This document shows positions 13,206 through 41,499 of a DNA stretch of 64,000 bases, piece by piece; positions within the stretch are counted from its first letter, which is position 1, and the number at the start of each line of letters is the position of its first letter. A program made the translations under genes and the position numbers. The notes under the pieces are model-generated. The model was not told the origin of the DNA. It saw nothing but the letters and a program-made list of their open reading frames with translations, and searched no databases. Where the stretch lies: the NCBI RefSeq assembly GCF_020085105.1, contig NC_058047.1, positions 21,966,001 to 22,030,000 of the forward strand, written 5' to 3'. The stretch is from Siniperca chuatsi. Taxonomy: Eukaryota > Chordata > Actinopteri > Centrarchiformes > Sinipercidae.

Positions 13206-15572
13206 GTTAGGTTACAAAACATAAATTGGCTTTCAAACTGCAGTTATAACTGCAACGATGGACTGGAGAATCTCTTGACAATCAATGCAGTGTAACAAGA
13301 AAAATACACTGCGCTGATTATAAGTTGCATTCATCAAGTACATGAGTCGTGGGTAGATGAAAAAGCAGGAATCCAACATTAATTGTAATATGTTTAACAT
13401 ATGATGTTTAACTTGCAAATGAACTTGTCACATTGTTATTCTAATTATGCCAAAACGTTGTAATAACATTTCAGATTGTGATCAATGTGAATTCCCACAG
13501 TTTAACAGAAAATATGACCTGTGTCTGAGCGTTGCGATTATGACTGAGGATAATCATCTAAGTAGCTCTCTTCCCGTCTTCCTGATATCACCAGATGTTC
13601 TCAACCAGATCACTGGTTGCTCAATCTTCTGCAGAGGCAAGTGTTGACGCTGCTGTGTGTGTTTGTGTGTGCATGTGAGAGAGACAGAGGCAGGGAACAG
13701 AGCCAAGTAAACCTGTGTATTGACTTTGCAGGCTTTCCCAGGGTGCAGGACCAGGTGGTACACCAACGATACTCTGTGTGCTGGGCTCGACCCTCCCAAG
13801 AAAAATCGGATTATTTATACAAACAAAAAAGCCTGGGAAAACAAAATAAAACCGCTATCCGGTTTGCAGTGAGAGTTCTGCTGGAGGACATGGCAATGAG
13901 CTCTTGCTAAATGCATGAGAGTGTTTCAAGTTCCTGGGGTTGTAAGACGATTAGCCATTGATATCCATTAAAGTTGCAAGAATAGTTATTTATGACCTTT
14001 CTTGTGAGTTGTACAAATCATCAGTGAATCTCCAACGCATTAAATTCGTCCTTCTGATTCAAAAATGTAGGTGCAGTATCTGTGTGTGTTTCTTGGTTGA
14101 GCTCTGTGGGCTCATGGGTTTCTGAGGGGAGTATCTGTCCTTCACCACTTCCTGAACTAGCCAAGAGGGAGCTGATATTTATGAGGCACAGACTTTTCCC
14201 CCCAGAAGTAGAAATTCAAGTCAATAGTTGTTCTATTCAGGAACGTTCTGCTCCAAGTTGATTCAATAAACTCTGCTTGCTGCCTATCAACATTTGATGT
14301 TTCTAATAACCTGTCTGAAGTCAAACAAAGGTCCAGTCAAACTTTGTTCTTTCTGTAATACCTAATATCTGAATGGTGCTGTGACTGAGTGCTATATATC
14401 ATAACAAAACTATGAATATATCTGGAGACATACATTAGTCTGAGTGGGTAAATGACATGTTAGATATTGTGTTTAACATAAAATGACATGCCATAACTCC
14501 CACTGGTACAGTAGATACAGTAATTTGCCACCACATTTGGAAACATTTACCACATATGGTTTTGTTTTTATATGTGATCCGCTGGGAGAAAGTAACAGTT
14601 CTGTAAATGGCTCTCAGGCTATAATATACTGTTAGTTATGAAAATATTTTGAGAAATTTTGAAAAGTAGGTCTAACTAACTTTATTTTGCCTCTAAATTA
14701 TTGACTTTACATGTATTTTTAAAATATGCACTCACATATGCATCCTATTTAAGCTTATATTGCTCAGTACGCACACATTTAAATGATATGAAATACACAC
14801 AAACACACTTAGCCTTCTTTTAAATATCCATGAGGCCAATGAAGCTGGTGCCGAGGGGCCTCTGACCAGAGCAGCCTCAGTCTTAACTGGCCTGAGGGTG
14901 AGGCCTGGTGATCAAAGTTCCCTGGGCACGAGGAATGTGTTTACATTTAACACTTGCATATTAGAGAATTATTGGTAATATAATATGAACTAAAGTCTTT
15001 GGATGCTCATTTTATAATGTGTCAACCATATATTTAACTGAGGGACAGAAAAGTACGTCGGGATATATGAGGCCAACTTTCCTTTATGAATTATTACCCA
15101 GACATTTCTAACATATAGTCTGGAGGTACAGCACAGTAAAGGTGGGACCTCAACCAGTGCTCTGTTACGTTGCTGTCATTCTTTATAGTAACAAATTGGT
15201 GAAGTCATTTTTTCATTCTCATTCTTCTGTGTCTTCTCATCCTCTAGCTGTGCTTGCTCTCACACAACAACCTGTAACACTTTGACTTGTGTTTGATGAG
15301 AAAATGCTCCCTTGGTCTTCTGAAATGTGTCAAACATGCTTCTCCACTTTAAAGGACCTTGTTTTGATTTCTTTATACACTTTCAGCTCAAGTTTATTTT
15401 TCGTTCCTTTTCTGAAAGCTTTTAGAAGTGTCAGTGGACCTGACTTTGGTTTATTTTGATAGGTAACTCTAGAGTGTGCTGTGTTGTGGTATAGACTTTC
15501 ATGAAGGTTAGCTGCCCTGTATGAAATGCGGGAGATTTTTTCACGTCAAGCTGAATTTAGAACTTGACTTAG

Positions 15573-15810
15573 AGTCTACAGCCACATTAGCATCTCCGTG
15601 AGGCTGTACTTAGGTACTTTGAGCTAAATGCTAATGTCGGAATGCTAGCATGCTCACAACGACAATGTTAAGCAGGTATATAATGTTTACCATGTTGACC
15701 ATCCTAGTTTAGCATGTTAGCATGCTAACATTTGCTAATTAGTACTAAGGACCAAAGCAGTGGACCGACCGACAAACAAAAAACAAAAAACATTGCCATC
15801 TCCAGGGCTA
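15573..15810 (+). repeat. GCTAGC-family repeat fragment, copy 3
   Basis: Contains GCATGTTAGCATGCTAACAT and ends at GTGGACCGACCGACA, matching the two ends of copy 1 with the centre deleted. Confidence 0.65.
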
Positions 15811-18800
15811 AAAACAACATATGTACATGTGGGACAATCTTCAATACACATAATATAATTTAGTGTATTACAATGAATGTCTATATATTGTACTTTTAAT
15901 CAGTGTTGATAGCAAAATTGTATTAATAAGACCCTCTGACAATATTTTTTTGATGCCAAGGATCCCTCATTAGACACGTCAGACAGGGATGCCCTTTTTT
16001 ATGCATTTTGCAAAGTGCACAAATACAGCTCTATCAGTGAACACATTCACATGTATTCTCTCACTGTGTAATATCCAGTGGCCAGAAAGTCAGGTAATGC
16101 AACATTAGCCTCACTACCAACCTAAGATCCTTGAAGGTCTCTGGACTCACTTTGAGGCAAAACCCACTCTTTACAATTATCCCTGTTTGTGGACAGGCAT
16201 CTGTATCACGTACATGCCTCTGCCCTGTTTTGACCCCCCCAGCTAAAGCCCAGAGTTGCATCTTTACACCCCCTTACACCTTGCACTTCTCCCCCATCTC
16301 ATCATCTCCTTTCCCCCCTACTTTTCCTCCAGTGTTTCTCCTTTTACATGTTTACGTTGGACTGCCTTCATTGGTTCATTAGTTAGCAGCCTGTGAGCAC
16401 AACACTCCTCCAAAAGTAGGTGGACCCAGTTTACCTGGGCGCCATGGTTACCGAAGAGAGCAGACTTTACCTCAGACCAGTGATATCCAAACCAAACTCT
16501 GCCTGTTGGTGTCTGCTCGCTGTGCTGAATGAATTGTTTAATTAGCAGTAAAATACCAAACTTTCAGCACCTGGAAGCAGACATTTTTTTCCATAATTTC
16601 ACCTCACTTAGAGAATTTCAAAAACCTTTGAAGCATTACTCATTCACTGGCCCATAGTATATGCTTCTCCATGCTAAATAACAAGGGCTCACAGGTCAAA
16701 CTTACTGTACAGCTCTCTGTGCTCTGCTCTGACATTCAGGTGAGGAAGGCTATGTGACCTAGATCGCCTGTCTTTTTCCTGCACCGTCTCTCAGGAGCTA
16801 TGAGAATAAATTCACCAATGAAGGGTTTGTGCAGCTGGTCCTCGTTGCGGTCCTCTGTCTTCAATCCCCCCATCTCTCTTTCACTGTTACTGCTTGTGTT
16901 TTCAGGTCAGAAAAGTCAGTGTTACTACAAAACGTAGCTGTTGAAATTAATTTTAAAGAGCAGTATCCACTTTTCAAGCATAAAGTTGCACCTATTTGTT
17001 TGAAATGATTGCCGGAATCAAGTATAGTTCATTATGAAATGAGACAGCTTTGTTTGTTTGATGACAGCGAGAGCATAATAAATAAAAGGCTATGGACACT
17101 TTTGAAATGTATACACAATAAGTTGAAATGTAACCCTTCAGATGATTTGACAGTGCTTTCATAAGCTTATTACAGTTTTTCCCTAAAAAGTTTGAAATGT
17201 GTCATTGAAAGTGAAAAGGAAAAAATGCTGGACTAGACACTTTTTGAAACCGAGATAGGACATGAATAAGTTTTTCCTGCTGTGTTTCTGTAAGACGAGA
17301 ATGGAGAGAAGTTTCCAGAGCTGAGAACCTGTGCCTGTAACTCCAGTGCTGCTGACTGATGTTACTGTAACGGAGGGCAGTGGTGGAATAACAGCTGTTC
17401 ACTTCATACAGGTACTGAGAACAAAGCTGGAACCAGAGGAGGCTTTAGCAATACAAGTGATACACAGGAAATCCATCTCCACATTTTAACAGTCACTAAA
17501 CCATGATCATCTAGACAGTTTCTGGTACACTCAACTTAACATATACTCCGAGTATAAGAATATCAACAATGGCTTGGATCTCATATTTGTGCCTTTAACT
17601 GTGAGGATAAAACAAATAATGTCATGTCTTAAATAATATCCTATATAAATCATTTAAGGGTCTAAACATTTTTTAAAAAGCCTTTAAAGTTTTTTTCCCC
17701 AAAGACTATTGTATTTTCACACCAACTGATCCCATTTTCTACAAATTACGTACAGTTTACATTAAAGCCAGCCACTTTCCAAAGCCTTTAAGACTGATAA
17801 AAGCATTTTTCCTATCTAGGCAGTCACAGGACTCAGCACATGTCAATGCAGTATTAAAATCAACATGGAGAGGCCCCAAATTTACTTGAGACAGGTAATT
17901 TATCAGAATTAATATTTTGTAGTTTTTATTTTTTGGCACAGTTTTGTGTGTTACTGCAGCTAATGCAGTGATTATTATTGAAGATAAGGGTGCACCATTA
18001 GGGTCTATCCAAATCTCTGCAAGTATTTTTTTCTTACTGTATTAACATGAACCAAAAATGGCTGCCTGGGCAATAAAATGCATTTATCAATCTAACAAGA
18101 GTAAAAGTCTGAAGACTTGGTGATGCTCATGCAATGCATACAAGGAAACAAATTTGTTGAGCAGATGAAAAATAAAGAGACAACTTTGCTAGTCTTAGAT
18201 CCTTAACACTTGGAGCAAACCCCTAAAACCCTAAATAAAAAAGTATATTAGGCATGAGGGTGACGCCTGAGGATAGACCATGCTCTTATCTGAATTAAAC
18301 AGGTTTTTCTTAGTATGGCAGTAAAAACTTAGTAAAAATGTTAAAGACTGGGAGACTCACCCCCTTCTCCAGTTATGGCATGCTTTGGAAAATGGTGAGT
18401 AGTAATATAAAATGTATGTGATTAGCAGTAAATGGGCTAAAACATGCAAACACACCAGTATGGTCCTTTGAGAGTCTCCAAATGTAGAACCAAAGGTCAG
18501 CTCTCCTCCCCTGTACAACACAGGCAGCCTTTACATAAATGTTCACCAACACATTTTTGACTTCCAATGCACACAAGCCATCATGTGTTTGTGTTTCATT
18601 AGCTATGAAAAGCCAAGAAGAGTTAAGCTTAGTAAAGGAGTCTCAGTGGGAAGTGGCTATAACCTGAAGATGCAGGAAATGGAAGTAAGAAAAGCAATTA
18701 GATTATGTGTGAAGGCACAATGAAAGGGGCAAGTCAGACCATAATTAGTGTCAAAAAATTCAGTGGGTGGACCATCTCAGCTGGTCGCACAAGATTAGAT

Positions 18801-20630
18801 TGAGATTGTTTTTAGTACAGGACAGCTTTAAAGGTCAGCTCGAGCATTTGGCTCTTAATTCAAGAGACTTTGGAGAATCAATCTTCATCCACAGCACTTA
18901 TCTATGGAAAAAACAAATCAGTAAATATCAGTGTTTTCCAACACATTTTTCATTTTTCCAAATGCACGTGTCCAATCATTGTAGCTAGGCAATGTGGAAA
19001 GCTGAAATTTGTGAAATTTGGGCATGAGCTCAAAATAAACAGGTCTGGATTTGTTTCCCATAGACAGTGTGTAGCATATGTGAACCTGCACTTCATATAT
19101 GTCAGAGGTTAATTTGGAAAGAGGTTAACTGGAGCGTTAACAGACAATCTTACTGCTGGTGGAGATCCCCTGCTGAATAAAAGCAATGAGGCATATGGCC
19201 TTTATAGTACAATACTGTACAACCATTGACAGCAGATTGAACAGTATGTGAATGAAGGCCTGTACTGTAGGCCAGTCTTGTCCTATTGACCAGACCGGGG
19301 CAGTGCAGCTCTGAGCAACATGCTGCTGATCCTTCTGTTATTTCAATGGGGAAATGTCAGGAAAATGTTGTTTTTGGCCAGTGATGAGGACCAGGAAATG
19401 TCTGACACACACACACACACTGATGTCTCTCTGTGAAAATTCCCACAGTGCTCTGGTAGTTTTGTTTTGTGTCATGTGTAATTGGGTTTAGATAACCCTG
19501 CTTCGGTGATGCCTTTTAGTATTTACATTGGAGTTGTAGCACAAAGCCTGTCGCCTGCACTACATTAAAGATACAAAACCATTAGATAGTGAAAGCATTG
19601 GAAAACTTAAAACTAACACTTGATTTGTAGGTTTTTCTTTCTACTAACATAAGTAGTGTCTCCTTTCCCATTTGCTGCACAATTTTGTTACATAAGACGT
19701 GATTAACATGGTGTGAACAATAAAGCTAACCTCAGTTATATAACAGAGACTTTGAGCAGCAGTAAAAGTGCCCAAGCTGGATTCTCCAAGCCGTTAGCTC
19801 CGTCATGATCAGATAACTACACTAAGCTGTTTAAGTGAAACAAACTAAGTGGAAGCTTTTACTAATGTGGGTGAAAACTGTTCAAGCGCGTAACCGAACT
19901 CGTCCTCGTCCCACTGTAAACATTTAATAAGCAAAGTTGTATTTGAAGTTACCAAGAGTGTATGCATTTCCTCGATTGTCCGTTTTTTTAACTCTGCATT
20001 TGTGAAGTCACATCATAAATTAAATGTGGACAGAAACTAGTTGAAACTAGTTGTTTTGCTCTGCTGTTGGACTAAGTGGTCAGTTGGAGGCGGCTTGTTG
20101 GCGCTGCGTCTGTCCAGCTGAAGTCATGTCTGTGACTCAGTGTCTCAACGTCTCTTTCTCCTCTTCCTCCATCGTTTGTCCCTTCACTTATCCATTCATC
20201 ATTTGTTCCTACAATTAGTGTATATTATGTAAAATTATAAAATAAAAAGCTTCATTTTAATTGCATACGAACTGAGACTATTCTGTCTTGTATGGTTGAT
20301 ATTGAAATATCACCACAGTTTGAATTTAATAGGCCTTCTCTCACAGAGTGATAAAGCACTAAATAAATGGAAATTTCAGTTTGGTGGCAATTATTGTGTC
20401 TTTTATTGAGTGAAATAAAAACATGCTTCCAATTAAACTCCCATTTTCCCCTTTTATATCAAAACAAATGTTTGGTTCCCATGAATACAGATGAGTTAAT
20501 ACAAAATAAAATGCGTTCACCATGCTAACATACTGAGCTATTATTCACAGTTTTAGTCTTGTGGTCAAACTATGTATTAAACTGTATATTGCACATTTGT
20601 GTAACCTGCTGTGTCCATCTTGTCTTTCAG

Positions 20631-35314
<14,684 letters not shown>

Positions 35315-37095
35315 CAGCCTTAAGACGGGGCATGTATAAGACAGTGATTCCCAGTCTGCTCATCTCTGGAAGAAATGGTGCATGACAAGAGTAGACCATG
35401 ATTTCAGACACAATCCAGGTTTAAGCTATCTTGTTTCAGTAGAGAAACAGGGTGAGAGCCACCTGTGGGCTCCAAGCTACAATTTGGGAAACACTCTTTC
35501 ATGGACTTACACACTACAGCGATGGACTACCAGAGACTTTTGGTGTGTGTCAGTTTGAGTTTATTTAGCACAGTTACGTTGGCTAAGACGTTTTATAGAC
35601 ATACAGGTATTTTTAGAAAAATCTATTCTGTTTCATAGTACACCAACCCCGAAAGTCACACAGAAACGTGATTAAGGTTTGGTTGTGGCATTGGTTGTGA
35701 TGAGGAAACCAAAATGAAATGTAGCAAGTGACATTCGGCACTTTTGAAAATGTATTTTAATTTCATTTTTTTAATATGAGTTCGAATTTCCCATGTTACA
35801 GTGTTTGATATCAAACGTATGCAACATTGTTGAAGAACTTTCTTGTGTTTTCTTTTGGAAGACTGCTTGAATGTAGAGAGGGGGGACCATTACTGTTACA
35901 TTTCATCTCAATTTCTCAGACAAACTCCACGTTTAGAATAACAAGGAAATATCAAGTAACTCAGTCTTTCTCATCTCCCTGCAGTTTTTGTGTGGTGATT
36001 TGAACATGAAGTGTATATGACTGTGTATTTTCAATAGATAAGTCTAAATCTCAAATAGCAATATTTTGTATTAATATTTATATGTTCATATGTGTTTGAG
36101 TTTTGTTGATATATTTGTGGATTAATATGCTCTTTAATTGACGTGTTTGTATCATATTTGATTTTGTAACTTTCCTGCTCACATTTTGGATCTAAAAACC
36201 AAGCAAACTGCTTGAGAATATTTTTTATTTCCCACTGCAGACTGTATTATAATAATATCAGCAGCAAGCTCCTTGATAAGTGATCAGATGTAAGCAGCTT
36301 ATCAGGAATGTGTGTGTGTTTACAGTCGGCATCGTTGGGAAGATGTTACTGAGTGTGTTGTAGGTGTCGAACGAGTGAATGCATATCTGCTTAAAGTTTG
36401 TCTCAGTTGACAAAGAAAGTATATTGCCTTTTAAATCAGGAATGTAGAGGAAATGGGAATAATCAGCCTATCGATGGAATTGGTACGACTGCTTCAGATT
36501 AGTTTATATTAGCTAATGAAAACTATCTAACACAGCTAATGACTCATCTACAGGTTTTAGTTATCTGCAGTCAGTTTGTTCTTCCTTTTATCGCTGTATG
36601 CTGGATTCTTTCTTCTTTTCTGGCATATTTCTGTGTATAACTCTGATAGCTTGAACTTCATACTGCATACCACTGTTCAGCTATATTTACAGGCTCTATC
36701 CTCTATCAGAGGCCTTTGTCCCACTTACCTCGTACATAAAAGACACTCATGTCTGCCCTACTGCATGGTATTTTCTGTGTTTTGCGATCTAGGCTAAAAA
36801 TCTGTATGAGAAGGTTAAATATGATATTCGGTTAGGAGACAGATTTGGGTATTTGTGAAGCATGTGGTGATTCCCATCGGATAGAGAAATCTTTTCATGG
36901 CATTTACAATCCCCTGTGTTGTAAATGGCAGATGTATAGCTGTAAAAAATGTAATGCCCTGACAAATTTCATGGTTAGTTTTATTACATATTTGTACTCA
37001 AATGTTTGGTTTTCAGTGAGAATGTTTTTATATACGTTGTAAACAAAAGTTGTACATTGATAGACAAAATACAAATAAAATTTAAACAAGGAATT
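35315..37095 (+). other. ddr2: ddr2 3' UTR with polyadenylation signal
   Basis: Noncoding, AT-rich. The best signal is AATAAA at 37074-37079, giving a 3' UTR of about 1.8 kb. No gene is visible inside. Confidence 0.65.
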
Positions 37096-37179
37096 CTGTC
37101 TTTGAGAGCTCTTATTCAGGTACTGAATATTTGATACTGTGTGGGTGGTCCTTGAAGCTGAGCCGACTGGTATCGGGAC

Positions 37180-37235
37180 CTTATTGGCTGAGTTCTGCTG
37201 TAGTGTCCAATCACAACATGGAGGCGGAGTGACGA
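37180..37235 (+). promoter_or_regulatory. Putative hsd17b7 promoter with paired CCAAT boxes
   Basis: An inverted CCAAT (ATTGG, 37183-37187) and a forward CCAATCAC (37207-37214) lie 20 bp apart, followed by GGAGGCGGAGTGACG, about 130-180 bp before the hsd17b7 ATG. Paired NF-Y sites are usual in SREBP-controlled sterol genes, and mammalian HSD17B7 is SREBP-responsive. No convincing SRE was recognised, so sterol control is inference. Confidence 0.45.
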
Positions 37236-37360
37236 ATATGACTCCACAGGAATGGAAAAACTCTGTGGACCAGGCACAGAACTTGTTGCTTTGAAAGAAC
37301 ATTTAGCAGTAAATTTTGTGTTTTCTGAATGCAGTTTGTTTCCAGCTTGGACCTGAAAAG

Positions 37361-40314
37361 ATGAATAAGGTGGTTTTGGTGACGGGAGCAAATAGGTAAT
37401 GGCTGTATTTATTGTTTTTACTATAAACCTCAAGTCTGGCATCTTAAGTGCAATGGATTCATGACACCAGAGACCTTTCTTCAAGATCTTTAATGGAATC
37501 TTTTGACTTTTTAGCTGAAATCTCCTTTTCATGAGTCCTAATCCAAATGGCAGCATACTTTTCTCATATGCAGTAAATGTATGTGGAATAAACTAGATTA
37601 TTTTGGTTAATAATGTAATCAAAGTAAACTTTGTAGCACCTATGTCTTGGCAGTGATAATAGGTATTACAGTACACTTGTGTTTCCCTGCAGTGGCATTG
37701 GCCTGGCGCTGTGTGAACGCCTCCTCTCACAGGACACAGAGGGTCTCCAGCTTTGTCTGGCCTGCAGGAACATGCGCAGGGCTCAGGCTGCTCGCTCTGC
37801 CCTCCTCACCTCTCACCCCACAGCCCAGGTGGCCCTCCTGCAGATGGACACCAGCAGCATCAGCAGCATCATCACTGCTGCACAGGAGGTCAAACTCAGG
37901 TGGGAGGATAGACTCACAGCAGCATGGCAGTTAAATGCACATTCACATACTCAAGTAGTCACCAATACAGAGCAGGTTATGTTCTAGACACGTGTGTTTT
38001 ATGTATGTAACAGAACTGAATATGTGTGACTTTGGTGTCTACTGCAGGTATAACCGGCTGGACTACCTCTACCTGAACGCAGGCATCATGCCGAACCCAC
38101 AGTTTGATGTTAAAGCCTTTTTCAAAGGCCTCTTCTCCAGGTACTTCGTTGATTTTACATGCTACACTGGATGTGTGTATTAGAAACACCTGACTTGCTA
38201 TTCCAAATTACTGAGCTCCATACTTTGACACGAACAGCCTATATACAGTATCTATTTTAAAATTGCTTATTTCAAACATCTCTTTCCCATGCTGCCTTTC
38301 TAGAGCTCAGATTTTATAACCTCTTTATTGCAGCAATATCATCACCATGTTTGCCACTGGTGAGGGGATTCTGACGCAGAAGGACTGCGTCACCCCTGAT
38401 GGCCTGCAAGAAGTTTTCGCGACCAACCTCTTTGGTCACTTCCTACTAGTGAGTGACTGCTATTTTGGCTACTGAATTATCTAGCAGTATGGTCTGACCC
38501 ACACATAGAATACATGAATACAAAACCATATTTCCTTCAGTTTTCTGCAGGGAGAGTAATTCTTGTCAGCTGTTTACCCTTGATGGATGATGAATAAATA
38601 CAGGTGATACTATATCTGTCTGTCACTTAGCAACGATGCTCATTAAAAATTAACAGCGTGTACTGTTCTAGCCACAAGGTCACTGCGGACAGTATTCTGC
38701 TTGCTGTGCGGTTGCAGATGAATTCTGACATATAACCCTCACAAAGTTCCTGATTAGACTTCCAACTGTTAAAAATCCATCTTTGCTGCTGTATTCAAAC
38801 ATAGTTTAGACAGGAAAACACTTTCTTAGACAGCTGGAGTGAAAGTGACACATAATATTTTTGGTAAGGTCTTTTTGAAACACTCAGTAAAGTTAAGTTT
38901 TGCTGGAACTAACTTTGCTGATTAGTTTAAGGAATCTGAAAGAACTTATGTAGATTCTACGTGGAAAGAGATGTCTTTGTCATTACCGCTTATAATCTAT
39001 ATCTTAACCGGTTAGTTTAAGATGTAGATGTGTAAAAGTGCATTCATGTCACCTGTTTTTCACACAAATCAAGTTTCTAAAATTAAGTAACATTTTCTTA
39101 ATTGAAATCAGCAATCTGCCTCTTTCTGCCTTGTTTCAAGGCAAACTAACTGTAGTTTGAAACAGGTGTGCAACTGTTCTTAGTTTTATGAAAACGTATT
39201 ATTTAAGGCTGAAACTAAGCTTTACTGACTTGTTAAGATGTTGTTTTTTTTAATGAGTATTGTAATGCTGCGTGTTCTCCTCTGTTATGGCCCAGATCAG
39301 GGAGCTGGAACCAGTTCTGTGCCATGCAGGCCAGACCTCTCAGCTGATCTGGACCTCCTCCAGCAACGCTCACCGGTCAGCTTTTAACCTTGAAGACATA
39401 CAGCACCAGAGAGGCACCCAACCTTACAGCTCCTCCAAATATGCCTCCGACCTGCTCAGCCTGGCGCTCAACACACACTACAACAAACAGGTCGGCTCTA
39501 ACACACCTCACATGCTGTGTATCACCCGTGCCTGCAAGGTGAACTCTTTTTGTTTTTACCTCCCATGATGTTGATGACTGTGAGCCTGCTTGCATTGTGC
39601 TTTCTAGGGTTTGTACTCATCCGTCATTTGTCCTGGTTTTGTAATGACCAGTCTGACCTTCGGTATCCTGCCCTCCTTCCCAGCCTTCCTCTGGACCCTG
39701 CTTATGCCTGTCTTTTGGCTTGTGAGTGCAACTCCGACAGTACAAATTATTGACAGACACCAGTTGGTCGTGTTTGTCTTTTTGCTGCGATGGATGTAAG
39801 AAGAATATCAAACTGGTCGTATCTGAATGCATCTTTCTTTCATGATCTCAGATAAGAATGTTCACCAACACTTTCACCCTGACTGCTTATAATGGAGCTG
39901 AAGCCCTGGTAGGTTAAACACATTTTCAAATTTCCATACATAGTTTAGTACAAATTCAATGATGCTCTGTCTTGCAGTTCTGGCTATTTAGGCAAAAGCC
40001 TGAATCACTGGACCCTCAAGCCAAGTACCACAGCTTAACATCTGGGCTAGGCAACAACTACACACAACCACGTAAGGTATGGCAAAAAAAATACTCTCCA
40101 TTAAAATGAAGTTTGAATAGTCTTGTAAAATAGTTAACGTAGTGAGTTTTGTTTCTTCTGTTCTGCTTTGCAGATGGATATCGATTTGGAAACGTCAGAG
40201 GCTCTGTTTGAGGCATTACTGCAACTAGAAAGTGAAGTGAGGAAGAAAGTGAAGGAAAAACTAAAAGAATCCCAGCATGTTCACGGCAGTCCTGCAGGAC
40301 CTGGATCATCTTGA
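37361..40314 (+). CDS. hsd17b7: 3-keto-steroid reductase / 17-beta-hydroxysteroid dehydrogenase 7
   Basis: Short-chain dehydrogenase of the ER membrane; reduces the C3 ketone (zymosterone step) in cholesterol synthesis and can convert estrone to estradiol with NADPH. Exons: 37361-37395, 37693-37899, 38048-38140, 38334-38448, 39296-39490, 39608-39721, 39852-39908, 39978-40076, 40174-40314. All are GT-AG and in phase; 351 residues (human 341). The cofactor motif TGANSGIG is split across the first intron (8-15); NAG at 91-93; catalytic Ser about 172, Tyr194 and Lys198 in YSSSKYA; then ICPGFVMT and a hydrophobic [19 protein letters not shown] segment that fits membrane attachment. The start has A at -3. 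It lies directly after ddr2, as in mammals. Confidence 0.96.
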
Positions 40315-40555
40315 TGCATATCACATAATTCTGGGATGGAGAGTATTTTATTCCTGTCTCGCAGGCCACCTGGGAGCAGCATGCACATACTGGCTGTCAG
40401 ACCTTCACCAAAATAACACTCCTCTGCCTGACACAGCAACATTCACAGCAGAAATTCCAAAACAAGTTACAGTGACTATAAGCATTTTAAGTTTGATTTA
40501 CTGTTTCCATTTTTATTAACTGTATCAGGAAATAAAATGTCTGCTATAGGACATG
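40315..40555 (+). other. hsd17b7: hsd17b7 3' UTR
   Basis: Noncoding, with AATAAA at 40531-40536; a later AATAAA lies at 40582-40587. Its end overlaps the predicted 3' end of the minus-strand gene at 40732-41121. Confidence 0.7.
40512..40517 (-). terminator. Putative polyadenylation signal of the minus-strand small gene
   Basis: TTTATT on the plus strand reads AATAAA on the minus strand, 215 bp beyond the stop of the 40732-41121 reading frame. It lies 14 bp before the hsd17b7 signal on the other strand. Confidence 0.4.
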
Positions 40556-40731
40556 TTATGATGGTTTGGGAAAGAGTTTACAATAAAACTGAGCATTGCC
40601 TGTTTTCATCCACTTAATCCCACTTCTTTGCAGCCCATTCACTCCGTAAAGTATGACATTATATGAGGAGAACGACACAGTTTTGCAGATACGCAGACAT
40701 TGATGGTAGGCGAGGTCACCAAGTTTTCAGC

Positions 40732-41121
40732 CTATGCGGTCCAGGAAGGACTATCTCCAATCTGGTTGTTAATTCCATGATCCTCACGGCAAAATGTAGT
40801 GCAGTCTGACAGCAGACTATCAGTATCATCCCAAAAGTTTACATAAGTGGTCTGTGTGAGCCCCTCCGCGGTGTACTGCGGTGCCGGCAGATGCGTACAG
40901 GCGCACCTGACATTTCCCGCTGGAGGATTTGAGGCGTAAACCCAGCAGTCGTCCCCGTGGTCCCCTGCTTGTTTCCCGGTCCCACACTCCTCCTCTGCTC
41001 CGCTCAGTTTCGGGTTGCAAAAAGCCCACACCATCCCGCAGAAATAGACGAAAAACGTGCCCATGACCATGACCATGAGCGCGTAGGACTCTATCATAGC
41101 TTTGGTGACTGGAGATGTCAT
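40732..41121 (-). CDS. Unrecognised small cysteine-rich single-pass membrane protein
   Basis: A 129-residue frame in one exon, start at 41121 with A at -3. Residues about 14-36 (ALMVMVMGTFFVYFCGMVWA) form one clear membrane helix near the N terminus. The remaining ~90 residues carry eight cysteines (46, 59, 73, 75, 107, 111 plus 28 and 35 in or next to the helix), many acidic residues (EEEC, GDDC, WDDTDS) and no signal peptide cleavage site that I can see. The 5' half is unusually CpG-rich for this window, as expected for a real gene start. It is convergent with hsd17b7. I do not recognise the family. It could be a small integral membrane protein or a chance frame in a CpG-rich stretch; splicing to further exons is possible. 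Confidence 0.5.
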   Translation of the reverse strand: MTSPVTKAMIESYALMVMVMGTFFVYFCGMVWAFCNPKLSGAEEECGTGKQAGDHGDDCWVYASNPPAGNVRCACTHLPAPQYTAEGLTQTTYVNFWDDTDSLLSDCTTFCREDHGINNQIGDSPSWTA

Positions 41122-41499
41122 CTTTGGATGGCGCAGAAATAACAGTCAGTTGAGTTAAAATGCGTCGAGCAGTGCGACTGGCAGCAACGTGTGGGTAGGG
41201 CCACTTCAGCACCACTCAGTTCAGAAACTTGACATAGAGATAATCAGAAAATAAACCTCTCTCCTTGAACTAATTGTACAGTTTAAGTGGCCATTATGGC
41301 AACTGTGAGAAATAAAACACAAGACAAACTGTAGGTGGAATAACCCCATTTTAATGTTATTAAACAAAATGAACATTGCGCAGCAACTCTGGGCTGTGCT
41401 ATAACAATATCATATTATTAAACTCCTTAATAAAACTCACCTTAATATTTGAGGATAAATCGTATCTAAATCCAGTGAAATCCAACCGGTAAGTAAATG

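Noticed and set aside
37116-37556. 146-codon minus-strand frame over the hsd17b7 first exon
   Set aside because: Overlaps the promoter and first exon antisense, with no recognisable domain.
40826-41215. Second minus-strand frame over the unrecognised small gene
   Set aside because: Arg/His-rich with no hydrophobic segment; it looks like an out-of-frame shadow of the CpG-rich 129-residue frame.
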